The notes under the pieces are model-generated. The model made no database searches, was not told where the DNA came from, and worked only from the letters and a program-made list of their open reading frames with translations. Positions 31,209 to 35,576 of a DNA stretch of 35,576 bases are shown here, piece after piece; position 1 is the first letter of the stretch, and each line of letters opens with the position of its first letter. Source of the stretch: Amoebophrya sp. AT5.2. Its lineage: Eukaryota; Sar; Dinophyceae; Syndiniales; Amoebophryaceae. The stretch is from NCBI GenBank assembly GCA_005223375.1, contig RXOD01003939.1:1-35576 (forward strand). Reading direction: 5' to 3'. Both the position numbers and the translations under genes were made by a program.

Positions 31209-32428
31209 AAAACTCTCAATGATATGCTTTTCGTTGCGTCAAGTCTCCACGGGAGAAAATTCACCCGGGGACGCCATCGGGACACTAAAAGACCGGCAAC
31301 AGAGAAAACGAATGACGTACTCCAGTTTTTCATTTCTCCGAAGTCCGACGGTGTAGGAGAAAGGCACAGTCCAGGATGGTACAGACGCGTGAAGCAGTGA
31401 CCGAGCACGCGGCAAACTCTCGGTACAACTTCAATGTTCTAAGGCAATAAGCGCCGCGGAAAGCGAACACCCAGATCCTTTGCAATCGCTGGGTTGGGAA
31501 TCTGGCGCGCGAAATGAAGCGCGAAGAAGAGTCGGCCAACGTCTTGCAAGGGTGAGCATGAACAAAAAACGAATCGGGTTTGCTGGTATGATTTAAGTTA
31601 GTGCATGTCATTGCTGGGGGCGCTTTCTCTCGTCGCTCAAAGTGGGGTGCCGTCGGACTCAATGACTCAACGTTGCTGACTCAGTGACTCAATGTTGCTG
31701 AAGTTCATAGCCATGCAAAAATTGTGGGCGGTCAACTCGGTCGGTCTTTGCTTTGCCAGGTTCGCTGATTGTGCCAAGCGAAAGCTAATGCAAATCCATG
31801 CGAAAAATCAAGCACGTCCAGCATGCCAAAACCCATGCACAGCGTCAACCCGGTCGGTCTTTGCTTTGCTAGCGCTCAAGAGGTTCGCTGATTGTGCCAA
31901 GCGAAAGCGAATGGAAATCCATGCGAAAAATCAAGCAAGTCCAACATGCCAAAACTCATGCAAATCCATGCGCAAACTCATGGCGATTGAAGAAAATAAA
32001 TCATGCGGGTGATACAACATTGACTAGCAGATGGGCAGGCTGCAGCGCGTTTGCTCGGTGGGTGTTCTCGTCATGGGTCGGCTTCTTCGTTTTATGCAAA
32101 TGGTTACGAATCAGCTTTCTATGCAAATTTTCACATGCAGACTTGTCGCGGACTTTCTATGCAGATTTTCATGCAGACCGCTATGCGAATTATTATGCAA
32201 ATGCTGTGCAAATTTAAGGCTGTGCCAGCATGCAAGTCATGATTAAGAAAAAATGCATCCGTTTTTTGCATACTTATGCCCAAGGTCGTTATAAGCCTAC
32301 TGCATGCTCAACCATGATTGGGTGACTGCTCTTGTAGCTGAGAAGTGGTCTCATACTAAATACTTTCTTATTTCGTCGTGCTGTGAAAGTGGGTTTTTCA
32401 TCACCCCCCCTGTAACCTACGGCGACAG
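31209..32428. other. Non-coding region with tandem duplication and ATGCAAAT-type motifs
   Basis: 1.2 kb without convincing coding. GACTCAATG/GACTCAACG repeats lie at 31655-31695, a ~115-bp duplication at 31731-31966, and many TATGCAAAT, ATGCAGATTT and ATGCGAATTA elements at 32090-32215. The end (32383-32428) has GGGTTTTTCATCACCC, TGTAACC, TACGGC and CAG, taken as the 3' end of an intron. The region may therefore be partly an intron of the cyclase gene. Confidence 0.5.
31731..31966. repeat. ~115-bp tandem duplication
   Basis: Copy 1 begins GTCAACTCGGTCGGTCTTTG at 31731 and copy 2 begins GTCAACCCGGTCGGTCTTTG at 31844. Both contain GGTTCGCTGATTGTGCCAAG and ATCCATGCGAAAAATCAAGC. Copy 2 has a short insertion (TAGCGCTCAAGA), and a few substitutions separate the two. 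Confidence 0.9.
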
Positions 32429-35400
32429 CGTGCTGAACGCGTATGCGGGCATTTACAGCGGAGGTTCTTCCAATTTCCGGGACCGCGGGAAGCTCACGTC
32501 CGACGAGGACAGAAACCACAAGGCGCTGACCCGCATCTACGGGACGAGCGTCGGGCGGACGGATTACCTGCTGCTCTCGTTCGAGGCGGCCGCGGATAGC
32601 GTGTACTCCGCGTATTCCTCTGATGGCAACAAAAATTACGCCAGCGGCGAGTTGTCCTCCGGCAATGTCTGCGCAGGCGGCTCCTGGGGCGGGGGGGTGT
32701 CGGTCGAGCGGGTGGTGGCCGGGAGCACGCGTCCGGGGGCCGGCGGGGCGCTTATGCGATGGGACCAGCCGTGGTTGGGTTGGAGTACCTATGATAGGCC
32801 GTGCGTTCCTGCCCGCTAGAGCTGACACTATTAAAGCGCGACTCTAGGCGCGCTCTTTTGCAATTGCACTACTTTCGAGGGTCTGTCGCCATTCTAGCCA
32901 CTGGCTTGCCATGGCCTCCCTCTACCTCCCAATAGCTCGAGTGCCGCCTGCCTGTATTGTTAATCCTAATCCCCAGCATCGAATGGGGCATCTCTAAAGC
33001 CGCCCCCGGATCAGGTTCAGGGTCAAAGCGCCTCAATCGGCCGTCGTCTCCTGGGGGGACCAAGTGACCCCTTGCCGCGTATCTATCACCAGTATCAGTA
33101 CCAGAGGCTGACCCATCGCCCCCGTATTCTCGTACGGGGCCGCTACGGCGGCTGCCAAAGCTATGTTTTTGTAGGTCTATCAGTATCAGAGGTCTGACTC
33201 ACTTTTGGTTATCGCCTTACCATCTTCTGGTCCCCTCTCATTACCATGCGGGGCGTGAGCTATACGCCGAACTGCGGGGGGAGCGCGGCCGCGGCCGTAG
33301 GCTACTGGGAACGTATCGCTTCCGTGGATGTGGACGACGCGGTCGTTGTGTCGCTGGCAAATTTTCCCGTGCTTCCGCTGCCGGAGTTCAAGGTACTTTA
33401 TCTCTAGGTGATCATATTATCGAGAGGCGAAGCGATTTTTATAATAACGCAGCTGCTGCAGCCCGAAACCAACTTTGTATGCTTGCACTGGACAACATCG
33501 AGAGGCGAAGCAATTTTTATAAACGCAGCTGCAGCACCAGCCCAAAACCGAGTCTATTTGTGTGCTTGCACTGGATCGGTCGAAGTCGATCAATACCGAC
33601 ATGATGTAGCGGTCGATTTTTTCTCGATTGAAATCGATGGGATGGCAGGTCCTCGCCACCGCGATCGTGCTGCTTTTTGTGCTAGCGTACACTCGCGAGC
33701 TGATGATGCGGAAGGACTTCGTGCAGGCCATCCAGGTGCGGCACGAGAGGGACCACGCCAAAGACATGATATCGAACATGCTGCCCATGGGTTTCGAGGA
33801 CGAAGCCATCGCCCGGATGATTCTGTGCCACTCCTTTGGCACGTTGAAGAGGCTGAACTTCTCCGGCGGAGCGTTGTTGAATGGCGATGGGAAACAGCCA
33901 TTGGGGAAACAGGTGGAACGAAGAGGCACGCAGCATGGGGTTGGGGTGAAGCTAAATCTAGTAAAAGTCGAAGCTGCGTCGAGGGGTCCTCTGTTGAGCC
34001 CCAGCGGCATAGGTGTCCGGGAGGAAAGCAGGCGAGGCGAGGAAAGCGAGAGCGAGAACGTCGTCCGGAAGGATGGTAGGAGGAGGAAGCGGAGGACCGC
34101 GACGACCGGCGAGATATTCCGGGATGTGACGGTGTGCTACGCGCGCGTGACGAGCGAGAGCTTCGAGGACGACCCGCGGCTGCAGGTCTGCCTCCTGAAC
34201 CGGATTTTTTGCATTATGGATCGCCTCGCAACGTGTCACGGGGTCGACCGGTTCAAGTCCGAGATCGGAAGTACGTTCTTGGGCGCCACCGGCGTGCCGC
34301 AGAAGAACGAGTGGCACGCGCACGCGATTGCGCGCTTCGCTCTGCAGGTGGTGCAGAAGGTGAACGCGCAGAGGATTCCCATGCCGATGCCGCCCCCCAC
34401 TACATCAGCTGGGGATAATACCTCAGACGCGGATGCGGATCGTAAGGCTGCGGACTCACCTGGGGAGAATACCTCAGACGCGGGTAAGGCTGCGGACGAG
34501 TCGTTGCCGAATGATGGAGTGGAGTTAAGTTCAGGGAATTCGACTCCGACCAACGCGCTCGAGAGCAACAACACTAACCATAACCAGAACCATAGCCATA
34601 ACCGTATTGACCAGTACGGGGCACCACCACCATCGGCCGCCGGGCGGCCCCCGACCTTCTGGGGCTTCTTCGACCCGCAGAAGCACGTGTCCGTGAAGAT
34701 CGCGCTCTGCTCCGGACAGGTGTTCGGATTACGGGTCGGGTTAATTCATATCTGGAATTGGAATATGGATGGCGCGGCCACAGAGAACTGCAGCACTATC
34801 AGCAGCCTATGACGTCTTGGTCTTCGTGTCCTGTCGAGATGTCGCGTTGGTCGCCTTGCGGACCACTAGAGCATGGCGCCCTAGCTTTTTCTTTGGGGCT
34901 ATCGGAGTCCTGCCCCTATCGGACTGGAGCTGCCCATGTCGGCCTAGGAGATCTCCACCACTAGAGTCGGGGGAGTCAAAGCATTTTGCAATCGGCATAG
35001 CACAGAAATACGCAACACGCAGCGGCGGGCCCCGTGTTTTGAGATCTTTTCGAAATATGAAGAAAGCCAACCTGTAATCGGGGGGCTGATGCTCTCGCCG
35101 GAGCGGCTGGAGTACTGTCTGTTCGGGGAGTTGCTCCACGACTGCGCCAAGGCGCTCTCCGTCACCCCGGTGTCGGGGGTGGTCTGCGACGAGAGGACGA
35201 AGAAAATCATCAAGAAGGAGTTCGCGCTGCGGAAATTCTTCTGCGTGGAGCGGGCGGAGTCCGGAGACGGAAGTGCGAGCGAACAGGGAATGGGAAAGGC
35301 AGACGAGGAAGATAACGGCGGCAGGGAGGACGAGGAGGAGATTCTGCGGCTACTGGGAAGCGGGGTCGTGGACGCGGTCACGGGGGAGCTCCGGGCGGCG

Positions 35401-35576
35401 CGTGTCGAGGCTCCGTCCAGGAGCAGCGTGGCAGCAGAAGGTGCACAACTCGGAGCCGGGGGCAGGAATGCGCTGCGCGGGGCCGGGGAACAAGCGGTGG
35501 CGGTCCCCCCACAACTGTCAGCCCAACTCCGCGCCGGGGTGCAGGAGCAGCATTCCCGCTCAACGGCTGCCGCGAC
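32429..35576 (+). CDS. Membrane-anchored class III nucleotide cyclase homologue, probably catalytically defective (3' partial)
   Basis: Class III cyclases make cAMP or cGMP from nucleotide triphosphates. Located exons: 32429 to about 32711 (VLNAYAGIYSGGSSNFRDRG), about 33198-33392 (TPNCGG... PVLPLPEFK), 33649 to about 34734, and 35044 to the end. The join 33392/33649 (GTACTT...GGCAG) is good and yields the membrane helix VLATAIVLLFVLAYT. Next come the cyclase-entry helix (RHERDHAKDMISNMLP), EIFRDVTVCYARVTS, FKSEIGSTFLGATGVP, HAIARFALQVV, VSVKIALCSGQ and, after an intron, LEYCLFGELLHDCAKAL with VVCDERTKKIIKKEF. These follow the family's order. The two metal-binding aspartates (FAD, then GD) are Arg (YAR) and Ser (GST). 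Long loops interrupt the domain at 33880-34100 and 34390-34660. The exon 2 acceptor and exon 1 donor are unresolved. It may pair with an intact domain, as in two-domain cyclases, or be a pseudoenzyme. Confidence 0.7.
33393..33648 (+). other. Cyclase gene intron with a tandem duplication
   Basis: GTACTT donor, GATGGCAG acceptor, 256 bp, phase 0. It contains two ~75-78 bp copies: CGAGAGGCGAAGCGATTTTT at 33421 and CGAGAGGCGAAGCAATTTTT at 33499, each continuing through AACGCAGCTG and ending near TGCTTGCACTGGA. An inverted CGATTTTTTCTCGATTGAAA segment precedes the acceptor. Confidence 0.75.
33421..33574. repeat. ~77-bp tandem duplication inside an intron
   Basis: Copies at 33421-33498 and 33499-33574 share CGAGAGGCGAAGC, TTTTTATAA, ACGCAGCTGC, CAGCCC and TTGCACTGGA with small indels. 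Confidence 0.85.

Noticed and set aside
1..35576. tRNA, rRNA or snRNA genes
   Set aside because: No cloverleaf with A and B box pattern, rRNA core motif or U-snRNA motif was recognised by eye; a covariance-model scan would be decisive.

Overview
This window reads as intron-rich nuclear DNA of a protist. The best fit is an alveolate of the dinoflagellate or Syndiniales (Amoebophrya-like) kind. Reasons: every supportable gene lies on the + strand, as in dinoflagellate unidirectional gene blocks. Introns are frequent, some only 39-55 bp. Proteins are long, low in complexity and mostly unfamiliar. Introns and intergenic DNA are full of hairpins and palindromes. One hairpin family ends in a sequence identical to the 3' half of the dinoflagellate spliced leader. 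A degenerate CCCTAAA-type telomere-like tract is also present. The lineage assignment is an inference; no rRNA or diagnostic organelle gene is in the window.

Layout, left to right, all + strand: (1) 1-636, the 3' end of a Met/Gln/Gly/Pro-rich protein gene. (2) 1746-5759, a single-exon 1337-residue Ser/Arg-rich protein with a five-helix membrane tail. (3) 7058-9302, a split gene whose frame is broken twice, so possibly a pseudogene. (4) 10045-12716, a four-exon gene for a charged, nuclear-looking protein with a weak H3-like histone-fold helix. (5) 13256-18782, about 1660 residues in five exons, ending in a Lys/Ala/Pro tail, a 21-residue repeat and a conserved-looking C-terminus. (6) 19525-28719, about 1509 residues in ten exons, interrupted by a 3.1 kb and a 0.6 kb intron that carry the repeats. 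(7) 28992-29198, a doubtful small ORF. (8) 30233-31208, a short split gene. (9) 32429-35576, a membrane-anchored class III nucleotide cyclase running off the end, whose visible catalytic domain lacks both metal-binding aspartates.

I built the exon joins by matching reading phase across GT-AG sites. For genes 5 and 6 the whole chain stays in frame (exon sums of 4983 and 4530 nt, both divisible by 3). That supports the chains but does not prove each boundary. Only gene 9 has a recognisable family; the others share no pathway that I can see.

The most unusual content is the non-coding structure. Two introns carry tandem units of about 106 bp that are almost perfect hairpins ending in ATTTTGGCTCAAG. 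A roughly 2 kb array of 37-bp units is centred on TTTTCGCGAAAA. Perfect short hairpins also sit inside several exons.
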